Notes: generated from the letters alone by a model not told the origin. A stretch of DNA of 64,000 nt from Vibrio lentus (GCF_002875945.1 NZ_MCZK01000097.1:186001-250000); one strand, 5' to 3'; shown: positions 10,276-19,941, counted from the stretch's first letter. A program made the numbers and translations.

Positions 10276-10404
10276 ATGTATTCACAAGCCCAAACTTCAA
10301 CTTCAACTTCAACTTCAACTGTAGCTGTCGCCAGTCGTTTACCGACACCAAACCGTCATGTGCATAGTCACGGCCATTATCGTACACCGCAAAAAAGTGG
10401 TTAA
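10276..10404 (+). CDS. Small 42-aa Ser/Thr- and His-rich ORF upstream of ung
   Basis: A short ORF with one of the best ribosome sites in the window (AGAGGAGGTG, about 6 bases before ATG). The peptide has a (TS)n tract at residues 7-15, then a His- and Arg-containing tail (NRHVHSHGHYR). It shows no signal peptide or membrane segment. It follows nfo by 106 bases and precedes a terminator-like hairpin and then ung. I do not recognise it. It could be a leader peptide that tunes ung expression, or an independent small protein. The strong but maskable ribosome site is the main support for it being real. Confidence 0.55.
   Translation: MYSQAQTSTSTSTSTVAVASRLPTPNRHVHSHGHYRTPQKSG
10288..10319 (+). 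repeat. Hexanucleotide microsatellite in the small ORF
   Basis: Four to five tandem ACTTCA units encode alternating Thr-Ser. A six-base unit changes peptide length without altering frame. Confidence 0.85.
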
Positions 10405-10475
10405 TCGAGATAAACACAACTTGAACTGATTATTATGATTCATCAACAAGTGAACCCTACACATCATGTTTATTG

Positions 10476-10538
10476 ATAGCTGTATGAGGTATAACTAGAG
10501 CCTTATTTAGGACCGTTAGCCGATACAGCTATTTTTTT
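10476..10538 (+). terminator. Terminator-like hairpin between the 42-aa ORF and ung
   Basis: Arms ATAGCTGTAT (10476-10485) and ATACAGCTAT (10523-10532) are perfect 10-bp complements, followed by seven T. The 37-base loop is long. It ends 44 bases before ung, so it may end the small ORF's transcript or act as an attenuator. Confidence 0.65.
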
Positions 10539-10582
10539 GTCTGGCGAAACCTAGAAACCTTGATGATTGGGGAAGTAAAACG

Positions 10583-11263
10583 ATGAGCGCACCAAAGACT
10601 TGGGAATCCATTATTAATGATGAACGTGAGAAAGCCTACTTTCAGAGTGTTCTCGCTTTTGTCGAACAACAACGTAATAGTGGGAAAATCATTTACCCTC
10701 CTCAAGAGCAGGTGTTCAGTGCTTTCGATATGACGCCCTTTGAGTCTGTACGCGTGGTTATCCTTGGGCAAGACCCTTATCACGGCGCTAACCAAGCTCA
10801 TGGCTTAGCATTCTCTGTGCTACCTGGCGTTAAAATCCCACCGTCTCTGCGTAATATGTACAAAGAACTTGCACAAGATATAGAGGGCTTTGAAATCCCT
10901 AGTCATGGTTACCTTGATACTTGGGCATCTCAAGGGGTGTTAATGTTGAATACGGTACTAACCGTAGAAGAGGCAAAAGCACACTCACATGCCAAGTGTG
11001 GTTGGGAAACCTTTACCGATACCATCATTGCTGAGCTAAATCAGCGTTCTGAGCCGATCATCTTCTTACTGTGGGGCGCGCACGCCCAGAAGAAAGGCCA
11101 AGCCATTGATGCAGACAAACATCATGTGTTGGTCGCACCTCATCCATCACCATTATCAGCACGCCGTGGTTTCTTCGGTTGTCAGCATTTCTCTATGACT
11201 AACGAGCGACTCTCTTCTATTAATCAACAGCCTATCGATTGGACATTACCACTGACACTGTAG
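10583..11263 (+). CDS. ung: Uracil-DNA glycosylase
   Basis: Family 1 UDG that removes uracil from DNA. 226 residues, standard length. The catalytic water-activating motif GQDPYHG is near residue 62 and the [13 protein letters not shown] minor-groove motif near 190. Two base-excision repair genes, nfo and ung, are neighbours here. The start at 10583 fits the family; GGGG lies about 10 bases upstream. The gene may be affected by the upstream hairpin. Confidence 0.97.
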   Translation: MSAPKTWESIINDEREKAYFQSVLAFVEQQRNSGKIIYPPQEQVFSAFDMTPFESVRVVILGQDPYHGANQAHGLAFSVLPGVKIPPSLRNMYKELAQDIEGFEIPSHGYLDTWASQGVLMLNTVLTVEEAKAHSHAKCGWETFTDTIIAELNQRSEPIIFLLWGAHAQKKGQAIDADKHHVLVAPHPSPLSARRGFFGCQHFSMTNERLSSINQQPIDWTLPLTL

Positions 11264-11349
11264 ATTGATGATTTTCTGAGCAGGGTCAAACCACAAATTG
11301 CCATCTTCATATACACTTATAAATAGTAGGTGTAATGGAGTGCAATACT

Positions 11350-11901
11350 ATGATGATTGAAAGGATAAGAAGAGAGCACGGCTATATGGCTCGTTTGCTC
11401 GCGATTCTCAAAAATAAATTAGAGTGCCTGAAGCAAGAGCGTGACATTAACTATAGCTTGATCGCTGAGGTGGTTCATTACTTGATGAACCATTCAGATA
11501 AGGTGCATCACCCTAAAGAAGACATTATCTACCGCTACTATCTCAAGCAGTATGGCAGTGACCAAGTGATTGAAGACTTGGAATTAGAGCATCAACTGCT
11601 TTCTGAGAAAACGGCTGACTTTTTAGGTTTGGTCGACATGATCCTGCAAGATGCGGTTGTTCCTCAGCAGTTTTTCATTGAACAATTAGAGGGTTTTGTC
11701 TCTGTTCAGAAAAAGCATATGGAACTGGAGGAGAGGTTCATTATTCCTAAGATTGTGGACGCGTTTACGGTGCAAGATTGGCAAGAGGTCGAATCGCAAT
11801 GGCAACTGCCTGAAGATGACCCTGTATTCGGCCAAACCATCGCGGACCAATATAAGCAATTAGCTGCTCGAGTTCGCCAAAGTGAAGGCGAATGTGTGTA
11901 G
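11350..11901 (+). CDS. Hemerythrin HHE-domain protein
   Basis: 183 residues of all-helical character with spaced His and Glu ligands: IRREHGYM, HSDKVHHPKEDIIY, LELEHQLL and KKHMELEERFIIPKI. This fits a hemerythrin-like cation-binding domain, which binds a diiron centre for oxygen, NO or redox sensing. No extra domain is seen. ATG 11350 with GGAG nine bases upstream is preferred; an in-frame ATG at 11335 would add five residues. Ends at a bidirectional terminator. The specific ligand cannot be read from sequence. Confidence 0.85.
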   Translation: MMIERIRREHGYMARLLAILKNKLECLKQERDINYSLIAEVVHYLMNHSDKVHHPKEDIIYRYYLKQYGSDQVIEDLELEHQLLSEKTADFLGLVDMILQDAVVPQQFFIEQLEGFVSVQKKHMELEERFIIPKIVDAFTVQDWQEVESQWQLPEDDPVFGQTIADQYKQLAARVRQSEGECV

Positions 11902-11926
11902 TGAATGGATTGGCTCTCACAAAAAA

Positions 11927-11951
11927 TAAAGGCACCGTTTAGGTGCCTTTA
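11927..11951. terminator. Bidirectional terminator
   Basis: Stem AAAGGCACC / GGTGCCTTT with an A-rich and a T-rich flank, between the converging hemerythrin and DUF3545 genes. Confidence 0.85.
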
Positions 11952-11976
11952 TCATTCTATTTATTTGTTGTTCTGA

Positions 11977-12165
11977 TTAAAGCTTAATATCGTCTAAGCT
12001 AAAATCGAGTCCAAGGTTCATCTCTCTGAGCTCTTTCTCAAGCTGTCGACGGTCGTTGATCGCCTCGATTTCTCGCCATTTTCGTTTAAGTGGTTTTGAG
12101 CGAGTCTTGGTAGTAGCGCGTGGTAATTCTAGTTCTGATATTTCATCAAATTGAAAGTTGTCCAT
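11977..12165 (-). CDS. DUF3545 family small protein
   Basis: 62 residues, charged, with a basic middle part (KTRSKPLKRKWREIEAINDRRQLEKELREM) and an acidic C-terminus (LDFSLDDIKL). This is the pattern of the DUF3545 family of small Vibrio/gamma-proteobacterial proteins, whose function is unknown. GGAG is nine bases before the ATG. No membrane segment or signal peptide. The central helix looks capable of nucleic-acid or protein binding, but that is only inference. Confidence 0.75.
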   Translation of the reverse strand: MDNFQFDEISELELPRATTKTRSKPLKRKWREIEAINDRRQLEKELREMNLGLDFSLDDIKL

Positions 12166-12875
12166 AAGCTATATCTCCATCCGTGGGCTAGTCTTTACAG
12201 ACTATTAGATACCATATTTGGTTCTACAATAACCTTGATTTGTTTCTCATTTGTTTCAAATCTATGAAGGTTTTGTTTGCATTTCCTATGCATGCTCACA
12301 CATTGCTCTTTATTTTCTGTATAAAAAACAAGCAAACAGACTGACGTAAACGATTAAATTATCCGTGTTTTAATGTTAATTCATTGTGCGAAAGGAATAG
12401 TACTTTAACGACAATGCATACAGCTGCGTATTGTATGATGAGGGAGAGGGATTTAATCGCCATAGAAAAAATCACAGATCTTCACTATACCTTGTAAAAC
12501 CTAGGCTGGTGCTATTTTTATCGAATGTCATTCTTGTTAAACCAAGGCGCTGGCCATTGTTGATATTATGTCCCGATAATGTGACTTTTATTAGGCCTGA
12601 TTGTTGAAAATTGTGTTAACAAAAGGTGTGTTATTAGTGAAATGTCATTTAAATATTAATTAGTTTGCATATTGATTTTTAGGTCATCTCACTGCATTAT
12701 CCGCCCGTCAAAAAATACACTGATACGTAAAATGGATGCATGAAGCGACATTTACAATCTAGATCGCAACAAATAAATATAAAACGAATGCCGATACAAC
12801 ATTGACACTGGCATTGGCGATTTAGAGGAAGGCTCGGAAGCAAGATCAGTGCTTAAACTCAATTACGAGGTTCAC
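12166..12875. other. Long non-coding region upstream of the AGCS symporter
   Basis: About 710 bases without a supported gene between the divergent DUF3545 gene and the symporter. The DNA is AT-rich. I looked for a glycine riboswitch, known upstream of Vibrio sodium:alanine symporters, and did not find its conserved GCCGAAG-type core. Promoters for both genes should lie here; no operator is identified. Confidence 0.6.
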
Positions 12876-14306
12876 GTGACAGACTTAATCAATTTGATGA
12901 ACGATCTCCTTTGGGGATCTATCTTAGTTTACTTACTCGTTGGTGTGGGTATCTACTTCACTGTACGACTAGGCTTCATTCAATTCCGCCATTTCGGCCA
13001 CATGTTCTCTGTTCTTAGAAACAGCCGTAAAGCAGACAGTGCTGGTATCTCTTCTTTCCAAGCTCTTTGTACTAGTCTCGCTGCTCGTGTAGGTACAGGT
13101 AACATGGCAGGTGTTGCTGTTGCTCTTACCGCTGGTGGCCCTGGTGCTATCTTCTGGATGTGGCTAATCGCCATGCTAGGTATGGCAACATCGTTTGCAG
13201 AAAGCACACTTGCACAGCTATACAAAACACGTGATAACGACGGTAACTACCGTGGCGGTCCTGCATACTACATGGAGAAAGGTCTAGGTATGCGTTGGAT
13301 GGGGGTTCTATTCTCTATCTTCCTAATCATCGCATTCGGTCTAGTCTTCAATGCGGTTCAAGCGAACGCGATTGCAAGTGCAATGAACACGGCATTCGAC
13401 TTTGAGCGTGGCTACGTTGGTGTTGGTATCGTGATTATCTCTGCATTCGTTATCTTCGGTGGTATCCGTAAGATTGCTCGCACTGCAGAAATCATTGTTC
13501 CAGTTATGGCGCTGGCGTACTTAGCTATCGCTATCTACGTGATGCTAATGAACATTGAGAAAGTGCCTGAAGTTCTGGCTCTTATCTTCAAGAGTGCATT
13601 CGGTCTGCAAGAAGCAGCAGCGGGTGGCCTAGGTTACGCAATCGCACAAGCGATGATTAACGGCATCAAACGTGGTTTGTTCTCGAACGAAGCGGGTATG
13701 GGTTCTGCGCCAAACGCAGCAGCTTCTGCTACGCCTTACCCACCGCACCCAGCATCACAAGGTTATGTGCAAATGCTAGGCGTGTTCATGGATACCATTG
13801 TTATCTGTTCAGCAACAGTAGCAATCATCCTGATGTCTGGTGAGTATGTACCACACGGTGAAGTGACGGGTATCGAACTAACGCAACGTGCACTAACAGC
13901 ACAAGTTGGCGAATGGGGCGGCATCTTTGTTGCGGTAGCGATTTTCTTCTTCGCTTTCACTTCAATCATTGCAAACTACTCGTACGCTGAAACGAACCTT
14001 ATCTTCCTAGAGCACAACAACAAGAAGGGCCTAGTGCTGTTCCGTATTGTTGTACTGGGTATGGTTATGTTCGGTTCTCTCGCGACACTACCAACGGTAT
14101 GGGCATTGGCTGACGTATCGATGGGCCTAATGGCGATTGTTAACTTGGTAGCGATCATCTTGCTATCGGGTATCGTGATTAAGCTAGCGAAAGACTACAA
14201 CCGTCAATTAGACGCGGGTAAAGTACCCACGTTCGATGCGGATGATTTCCCAGAGCTTAAAGCTCAATTGGAAGATGGTATTTGGGTTAACAACAAGAAG
14301 AAGTAA
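12876..14306 (+). CDS. Sodium:alanine (AGCS family) symporter, YaaJ/AlsT-like
   Basis: Inner-membrane alanine/glycine:cation symporter with about 10-11 hydrophobic segments. Family blocks seen: ALCTSLAARVGTGNMAGVA near the N-terminus and RGLFSNEAGMGSAPNAAA in the middle. 476 residues from the GTG at 12876, chosen because CGAGG lies just before it and the family usually begins shortly before NDLLWG; an alternative GTG at 12849 adds nine residues. The next gene is yaaA, as in E. coli where yaaJ is beside yaaA and near thr. Substrate (alanine or glycine) is inferred from the family. Confidence 0.9.
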   Translation: MTDLINLMNDLLWGSILVYLLVGVGIYFTVRLGFIQFRHFGHMFSVLRNSRKADSAGISSFQALCTSLAARVGTGNMAGVAVALTAGGPGAIFWMWLIAMLGMATSFAESTLAQLYKTRDNDGNYRGGPAYYMEKGLGMRWMGVLFSIFLIIAFGLVFNAVQANAIASAMNTAFDFERGYVGVGIVIISAFVIFGGIRKIARTAEIIVPVMALAYLAIAIYVMLMNIEKVPEVLALIFKSAFGLQEAAAGGLGYAIAQAMINGIKRGLFSNEAGMGSAPNAAASATPYPPHPASQGYVQMLGVFMDTIVICSATVAIILMSGEYVPHGEVTGIELTQRALTAQVGEWGGIFVAVAIFFFAFTSIIANYSYAETNLIFLEHNNKKGLVLFRIVVLGMVMFGSLATLPTVWALADVSMGLMAIVNLVAIILLSGIVIKLAKDYNRQLDAGKVPTFDADDFPELKAQLEDGIWVNNKKK

Positions 14307-14346
14307 TCTTGTTGGAGTGATTCATCACTCATCCTAAAATCATTAG

Positions 14347-14376
14347 AAAGGCTAAGGTTTCGACCTTAGCCTTTTT
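14347..14376 (+). terminator. Terminator after the AGCS symporter
   Basis: Stem AAAGGCTAAGGT / ACCTTAGCCTTT with a TTCG tetraloop and trailing T run, 40 bases after the gene. Confidence 0.92.
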
Positions 14377-14482
14377 CTTTGTCTACGATTTATATCTGTC
14401 TGCGATTTTTCTTGGTGAGTAATTTTTACTTTGTCTGCGACCTTTTCTTTGTAAGTGATTCTTCTTTGTGAGCGACTTACAG
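14377..14482. repeat. Degenerate short tandem repeat
   Basis: About six imperfect units of 15-19 bases, each resembling CTTTGTCTGCGATTTT, start right after the symporter terminator. Units begin near 14377, 14396, 14411, 14429, 14447 and 14464. No ORF explains them. Confidence 0.6.
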
Positions 14483-14584
14483 CTAGATCTGTCTATCAAA
14501 GTAATAGGAAGAGTCATAAAGACAAGTTGATGTTTTTTCTATACTCTAGCTGCATCCAGTTAGATAACCGATTAGGGTAAAGTT

Positions 14585-15361
14585 ATGTTAGTTGTCGTTT
14601 CTCCAGCCAAGACATTAGATTACGAATCACCATTAGCGACTGAGCGCTTCAGCCAGCCAGAGTTTGTTGAACACTCTGCAGAGCTTATTGAAGTGTGTCG
14701 TAAGCTGACACCTGCTGATGTATCAGCACTGATGAAGGTAAGCGATAAGATTGCTGGGCTGAACGTAGCGCGCTTTGAGCAATGGAGCGAGACCTTTACC
14801 CAAGAGAATGCTCGCCAAGCTATTTTGGCGTTCAAAGGCGACGTCTACACAGGCTTAGATGCTGAATCATTATCGGACGATGATTTTGACTACGCACAGA
14901 ATCACCTGCGCATGCTTTCTGGCCTATATGGGTTGTTGAAGCCATTGGATTTGATGCAGCCTTACCGTCTAGAGATGGGTACACGCTTAGCCAATGAGCG
15001 TGGCACTAACTTGTACCAGTTCTGGGGCAACATCATCACAGACAAGCTGAATGAAGCGTTGAATGCTCAAGGCGATAATGTGTTGATCAACCTAGCATCG
15101 AACGAATACTTTAAAGCGGTGAAGCCGAAGAGCCTTGATGGTCAAATCATCACGCCAGTTTTTAAAGACTGCAAGAATGGCCAGTACAAGGTGATCAGCT
15201 TTTACGCGAAGAAAGCGCGTGGCATGATGGCTCGCTACATTATTGAGAACAAAATCGATTCAGTGGAAGCACTGACCAAGTTTGATACCGCGGGTTACTA
15301 CTTCGTTGAAGAAGAGTCGAATGCGAAAGAGTTAGTCTTCAAGCGTGAAGAGCAAAACTAG
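14585..15361 (+). CDS. yaaA: Peroxide stress protein YaaA (UPF0246)
   Basis: 258 residues, matching YaaA length, with the opening [16 protein letters not shown] and the late block [16 protein letters not shown]. In E. coli YaaA lowers free iron during hydrogen peroxide stress and binds DNA. The start is the first in-frame ATG and follows GGGTAAAGTT. It stands downstream of the AGCS symporter but after a terminator, so it probably has its own promoter. Confidence 0.94.
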   Translation: MLVVVSPAKTLDYESPLATERFSQPEFVEHSAELIEVCRKLTPADVSALMKVSDKIAGLNVARFEQWSETFTQENARQAILAFKGDVYTGLDAESLSDDDFDYAQNHLRMLSGLYGLLKPLDLMQPYRLEMGTRLANERGTNLYQFWGNIITDKLNEALNAQGDNVLINLASNEYFKAVKPKSLDGQIITPVFKDCKNGQYKVISFYAKKARGMMARYIIENKIDSVEALTKFDTAGYYFVEEESNAKELVFKREEQN

Positions 15362-15463
15362 TAGCCCTTGGCTAATTAGTTACTTTGGCTTTAGCCTGTA
15401 ATTAAATTAGAGACCGAGTTATTTAGCCTGATAACAAGCCAGGCAATAATAAACCAGACAAAG

Positions 15464-15498
15464 AAAAGCCCCATGCAGATAATTGCATGGGGCTTTTT
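15464..15498. terminator. Bidirectional terminator between yaaA and srmB
   Basis: Arms AAAAGCCCCATGCA and TGCATGGGGCTTTT form a perfect 14-bp stem. Convergent genes flank it. Confidence 0.92.
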
Positions 15499-15523
15499 AT
15501 TGAATCATTGAAAGGCGTCGAGA

Positions 15524-16789
15524 TTACTTGTTCTTAACGGCTTTCTTTTTCTTAGCGATTTTCTTTTTCTTAGCAATTTTTTGCTTCGCTACCGCTTTCT
15601 TATCTTCTTTCTTCGGTTTCTTCTTCTTCGTTACCGCGGCTTTCTTATGCGTAGGGCGCATGCCTTCGATGAAGCGTTCTTTGATCGCATCTTCAGTGTA
15701 ACGAGCAACACGCTCAATCATTAGCTGATCGTGCGCTTCAATGATAGAAACCGCGTTACCTTTCTTACCTGCACGAGCCGTACGGCCGATACGGTGTAGG
15801 TAGACATCTGCTGTACGCGGCATGTCGTAGTTAATAACGTGGCTTACATCTGGAAGGTCGATACCACGAGCTGCGACGTCAGTTGCCAGCAGTACGTTGA
15901 TAGAACCATCGCGGAAACGAGAAATCGCGTTGTTACGACGATCTTGAGGCATTTCACCTTGGATCCATACACACGGGATCTGTGCGCTTTCTAGTTGAGC
16001 TCGTAGGTCACCTAGGCGGTCACGAGTCTTCAAGAAGATAATGCTGCGTTCAGCTTGCTCCGTGATGATATGTTTTAGGATATCAAGCTTGTGCTTAGCT
16101 GAATCGGCGCGGTGATACCATTGAGTGATCTTCTTACGTTCACGCAATGATGATTTCGCATCGATCTCTGCTGGGTTTTTCAGAAGATCTTCAGTGAAGC
16201 CTTCAATACCTTTACCTTCTAGCGTTGCCGAGAACAGTAAAGTTTGTTTACGCCAGCGACACTCTGCTGATAAACGGTCCACAACCGGGCCAAAGCCCAT
16301 ATCTAGCATGCGGTCTGCTTCATCCAGAACTAACCATTCAATCGCACGACAATCGAAACGCTCACCTTCAATGTATTCCATCAGACGACCTGGTGTTGCT
16401 ACCACGATATCTTGAGTCGTACTTAAGATGTCAGCGTGTTCTTGGTACATCACGCCGCCAGTGATCGTAAAGATGTTCAGGCTGGTGTACTTCGCGAGTT
16501 CACGAGCTTGCTCGGTGATCTGCATTGCTAGTTCACGCGTTGGCGTCAGGATAAGCATACGTGCAGGACCTGACTTCTTACGTGGGAAGTCCAATAGGTA
16601 TTGCAGTGCTGGCAGTACAAATGAAGCTGTTTTACCGGTACCTGTTGGCGCAGAAGCCAAAACGTCTCTTCCATCTAACGCTTGTGGGATAGCTTCAGCT
16701 TGTATCTGTGTAGGGCGTTCGTAGCCCATTTCGTCAATTGCTTTAAGCAGCTCTTGGTTTAGATCGAGTTCTGCAAAGGTTCTGATCAC
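15524..16789 (-). CDS. srmB: DEAD-box ATP-dependent RNA helicase SrmB
   Basis: RNA helicase of 50S ribosomal subunit assembly. 421 residues. Motifs in order: Q-motif (RPTQIQAEAIPQAL), APTGTGKT, PTRELA, TPGRL, DEAD in LVLDEADRMLDMGF, SAT, and HRIGRTARAG. The C-terminal tail is highly basic, Lys-rich tandem KKKKIAKKKK-like sequence, typical for RNA contact. The start codon is GTG with GGAG ten bases upstream. A possible CRP site lies 83 bases upstream. Confidence 0.95.
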   Translation of the reverse strand: MIRTFAELDLNQELLKAIDEMGYERPTQIQAEAIPQALDGRDVLASAPTGTGKTASFVLPALQYLLDFPRKKSGPARMLILTPTRELAMQITEQARELAKYTSLNIFTITGGVMYQEHADILSTTQDIVVATPGRLMEYIEGERFDCRAIEWLVLDEADRMLDMGFGPVVDRLSAECRWRKQTLLFSATLEGKGIEGFTEDLLKNPAEIDAKSSLRERKKITQWYHRADSAKHKLDILKHIITEQAERSIIFLKTRDRLGDLRAQLESAQIPCVWIQGEMPQDRRNNAISRFRDGSINVLLATDVAARGIDLPDVSHVINYDMPRTADVYLHRIGRTARAGKKGNAVSIIEAHDQLMIERVARYTEDAIKERFIEGMRPTHKKAAVTKKKKPKKEDKKAVAKQKIAKKKKIAKKKKAVKNK

Positions 16790-16871
16790 TGTTGTTTCTC
16801 CACAAGCAATAAATGTTTCTGCTTCTAACAGCAGACGATAAAAAAGAGTAGTCGGACATTATAGAAGCATT

Positions 16872-16887
16872 AGTGATTAGGATCACA
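16872..16887. promoter_or_regulatory. Candidate CRP-like site upstream of srmB
   Basis: AGTGATTAGGATCACA resembles TGTGA-N6-TCACA with one mismatch. It is between trmN6 and srmB. Motif evidence only. Confidence 0.3.
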
Positions 16888-16896
16888 TGGTATTTG

Positions 16897-17625
16897 CTAC
16901 ATCTTGAGATAAAAATCTTTAGTAAGTGCAATAAATGCCTCGCTATAACCGCCATCACCATGGATTGTAAGCGATTCACACTGAAGATCTCGCTCACAAG
17001 CAGGATCTTTAGAGAGTTCAAACAGGATTCTGCTTGGCGGTTTTTTGTCGGTTGTTTTCACATCAAGGCGTTTTGTTAGGTACCAACCACATTGCTCGGC
17101 AAGTTTGATGAAGCCTTCTCCTTCTGGCGTTGGGAGTATGAAGCTTGCGGTTGCACTCTCTGTTGTGAGTTCGAAACAGCGTTTGGCGAGTTCAAGATGA
17201 TCCAAACTTGTTGTGTGTCTAGCGGTGGCCCTTTGACTTTGCTGTGCCTGCTCGCCTGAATTGAAATAAGGGGGATTACAAACGATGGCATCAAATGCTT
17301 GAGGAAATGCGGCCGTTAGAATACTGCCTTGGTGAAGGCGAATACGATCTTGCCAAGGCGACTGTTCAATATTGATAGTCGCGGCATGGATCGCGTGCTG
17401 ATCAATATCAATGGCCGAGATTAAGGCACCTTCGAAACGTTGAGCCGACATCAAAGCTAATAATCCTGTTCCTGTCCCTATATCAAGTACCGACTCTTTT
17501 TCCGCAAGGTTAACCCATGCACCGAGTAGCACTCCATCGGTACTGACAGGCATACCGCTCTGTCCCCCGTAAATAGAGAATTTTTTGAAATCGAAGCTTT
17601 TGGTTTCTATGGTTTTGTCTTTCAT
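16897..17625 (-). CDS. trmN6: tRNA1(Val) (adenine37-N6)-methyltransferase TrmN6 (YfiC)
   Basis: SAM-dependent methyltransferase that modifies A37 of tRNA-Val. 242 residues. Motif I is [14 protein letters not shown] near residue 42; catalytic motif IV is NPPYF. The upstream block [13 protein letters not shown] is characteristic of YfiC. It lies 107 bases upstream of srmB on the same strand; in E. coli the two genes are also neighbours. The ribosome site is weak, so the start is family-based. Confidence 0.9.
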   Translation of the reverse strand: MKDKTIETKSFDFKKFSIYGGQSGMPVSTDGVLLGAWVNLAEKESVLDIGTGTGLLALMSAQRFEGALISAIDIDQHAIHAATINIEQSPWQDRIRLHQGSILTAAFPQAFDAIVCNPPYFNSGEQAQQSQRATARHTTSLDHLELAKRCFELTTESATASFILPTPEGEGFIKLAEQCGWYLTKRLDVKTTDKKPPSRILFELSKDPACERDLQCESLTIHGDGGYSEAFIALTKDFYLKM

Positions 17626-17939
17626 GAATGTTCTGAGTATCGAGATATTTTAAGTGATTAGCTCTAATGTTAATCATTTGTATGAATCAATGTTCTGCTT
17701 GGAGAACTATTGTTGTGAATTATGGTTAGTTTATAATTATGGCTATTTTTCTATATCCAGTGGAATCCACTGCTTTTTGTTCGTATATACAAATTTATAT
17801 GGTGTTTTTTTATGGTGACTTGCAGCTAGGCGAGCGTTTCGTCATTATGCGCGACTATTTTATAGATTGATTGGCAGCCTTGAGCTGTAACATTCATGTA
17901 AACACAACATAAATTCATAAATATAATTAAGGATTATCT
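17626..17939. other. Intergenic promoter region of brnQ and trmN6
   Basis: 314 AT-rich bases between divergent genes. It should hold both promoters. I see no clear operator, hairpin or small ORF in it. Confidence 0.5.
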
Positions 17940-19253
17940 GTGAAACAGAGTCTAAAACTAACAGATATAATGGCATTGGGCTTTATGCTTTTTGCGTTTT
18001 TCTTAGGTGCGGGTAACATCATCTTCCCACCTCTTGCTGGCCAATTGGCTGGTGACCACTTTCTTCCAGCGATGTCTGGTTTCCTGCTGACCGCCGTTGG
18101 TCTGCCGTTAATCACTATCGTCGCAGTTGCAGTGGCGGGCGGCTCTTGGGGTCATCTAACTAAAGACCTTCCTAAGCAAGCTGCAACTATCATGGCTGTG
18201 CTGATCTTCATCATTATCGGTCCTGCATTTGCTGCGCCTCGTACCGGTCTTGTTGCTTATGAGATGGCGGTGAAACCGTTCTTCATCGATGCCTCTCAAG
18301 CTCACCTCACTCTTTTTTCGATTGCATTTTTTGTGGTAGCGATGTTCTTCTCATGGTCGCAAGGTAAGCTTATCGACGTGATTGGTAAGGTCCTAACACC
18401 TGCACTATTCGTTGGTTTGGTTGTACTGGCGATCGCTGTATTCGTTAATCCTCAAGGCGATATTCTTGCGGCTCACGGTGAGTACATCACTCAGCCAATG
18501 ACCAAAGGCTTCCTTGAAGGCTACAACACCATGGATACTTTTGCTTCTTTGATGTTTGGTATGCTGATTGTTGACGCGATTCGTAGCAAGGGCATTACTG
18601 ACCGTGCAGCGACGACTAAGTATCTGATCAGCGCAGGTTGCATTGCAGCTGCTGGTCTAGCGTTTGTTTACATCTCTTTGTTCTTCCTTGGCGCAACAAG
18701 TGCAACAGTTGCAGCGGGTGCGGACAATGGCGGCGCAATCTTAAGCCTATACGTTCAATCGTTGTTTGGCCCTTCTGGTCAGCTAGTACTTTCTGTGATC
18801 GTTCTATTGGCGTGTCTAACAACGGCGATTGGCCTTGTATCAGCATGTTCTGATTACTTCAGCTCGCTAACGCCGCTGTCTTACAAGACTTGGGTAATCA
18901 TCAATGGTGTAGCTTGTGCAACCGTAGCGAACGTTGGTCTTTCTCAGCTGATTTCTCTGTCTGTACCAGTATTGTTTGCGCTTTACCCAGTAGCTATCGC
19001 TCTAGTCGCACTGACGTTCTTGCGTAGTCGTTTCCCTAATCCAAAAGCGGCTTACCGCGTGGTGGTATTAGTGTCATTGCTGTTTGCTCTTATTGATGGC
19101 GCTAAAGTAGCGGGTGTAGATGTGTCTGCACTTAAGATGCTGCCATTGTTTGAGATTGGTATGGGTTGGTTACTTCCAACTGCTGCTGCAATCATCTGTA
19201 TGTTCTTTGTTGGTAAATCAACAGAACAAGAGATGGCGGAAGAGACGATTTAA
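17940..19253 (+). CDS. brnQ: Branched-chain amino acid transport system II carrier protein
   Basis: Sodium-coupled inner-membrane carrier for leucine, isoleucine and valine (LIVCS family). 437 residues with about 12 membrane segments. The opening ALGFMLFAFFLGAGNIIFPP is diagnostic. GTG start preceded by AAGGA at 7 bases. Terminator follows directly. Monocistronic. Confidence 0.95.
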   Translation: MKQSLKLTDIMALGFMLFAFFLGAGNIIFPPLAGQLAGDHFLPAMSGFLLTAVGLPLITIVAVAVAGGSWGHLTKDLPKQAATIMAVLIFIIIGPAFAAPRTGLVAYEMAVKPFFIDASQAHLTLFSIAFFVVAMFFSWSQGKLIDVIGKVLTPALFVGLVVLAIAVFVNPQGDILAAHGEYITQPMTKGFLEGYNTMDTFASLMFGMLIVDAIRSKGITDRAATTKYLISAGCIAAAGLAFVYISLFFLGATSATVAAGADNGGAILSLYVQSLFGPSGQLVLSVIVLLACLTTAIGLVSACSDYFSSLTPLSYKTWVIINGVACATVANVGLSQLISLSVPVLFALYPVAIALVALTFLRSRFPNPKAAYRVVVLVSLLFALIDGAKVAGVDVSALKMLPLFEIGMGWLLPTAAAIICMFFVGKSTEQEMAEETI

Positions 19254-19304
19254 TCTTCCGTTGAGATTAGATCGTTAGTCCGTATTCAATACAAAGTTGA
19301 ATAG

Positions 19305-19341
19305 AAAAGGCCTCATTACTTCGCAGTAATGAGGCCTTTTT
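19305..19341 (+). terminator. Terminator after brnQ
   Basis: Arms AAAAGGCCTCATTACT and AGTAATGAGGCCTTTT with a TCGC loop, a perfect 16-bp stem. It can also serve fldB from the other strand. Confidence 0.93.
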
Positions 19342-19419
19342 GTATCTAATCGATGATGTTATTTCTGCCTGAAGCTCTTAGTTCTTAGTTCTTAGCTCTG
19401 AACTCTAAGGCTGCAGAAC

Positions 19420-19941
19420 TTAAAGCTTTTCGCTGTACTCGACGAGTACTTGCTCTACCCAAGTTGCGATGCGTTCGTCGCTGAGTTCGTACTGTGAATC
19501 TTCATCCAGAGCTAAACCAACAAATTGAGATTTGTCTTCCGTTAACGCTTTAGATGCTTCGAATTCGTAGCTGTCATCGTTTGGCCAGAAGCCGACAAAC
19601 TCAGCGCCTGCGGTTTTCAGTTCATCATGCAATAGTCCCATCGCATCTAAGAACCACTCACCGTAGCCTTCTTGATCTCCTAGACCAAACAGAGCCACAA
19701 CCTTGCCTTTCATTGGCGTGGTTGCGATGTCTTCCCACAACTCATTCCAGTCTTCTTGAATTTCACCGAAATCCCACGTTGAGATACCAAGCAATAAAAG
19801 GTCGTAGTCCGCCATAAAAGAAAGAGGGGTTTCTTTCACGTTATGGATATCAACTAGGTCTTCACCAATAATGCCGCGAATTTTCTCTGCTGCCATTTCG
19901 GTATAGCAGGTGGTTGAGCCGTAAAATAATCCAATTTTCAT
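19420..19941 (-). CDS. fldB: Flavodoxin 2 (FldB)
   Basis: Small FMN electron carrier. 173 residues with the FMN phosphate loop [11 protein letters not shown] near the N-terminus, [14 protein letters not shown] in the 50s loop and [12 protein letters not shown] in the 90s loop. The last two match long-chain flavodoxins; TTCYTE instead of TGNTE fits the FldB group. Divergent from xerD, as in E. coli where fldB precedes xerD-dsbC-recJ-prfB-lysS. No strong ribosome site is visible. Confidence 0.93.
   Translation of the reverse strand: MKIGLFYGSTTCYTEMAAEKIRGIIGEDLVDIHNVKETPLSFMADYDLLLLGISTWDFGEIQEDWNELWEDIATTPMKGKVVALFGLGDQEGYGEWFLDAMGLLHDELKTAGAEFVGFWPNDDSYEFEASKALTEDKSQFVGLALDEDSQYELSDERIATWVEQVLVEYSEKL

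Noticed and set aside
12416..12499. 27-codon ORF in the long intergenic region
   Set aside because: No properly spaced ribosome site and no recognisable composition.
12166..12875. Glycine riboswitch upstream of the AGCS symporter
   Set aside because: The conserved glycine aptamer core was not found on reading.
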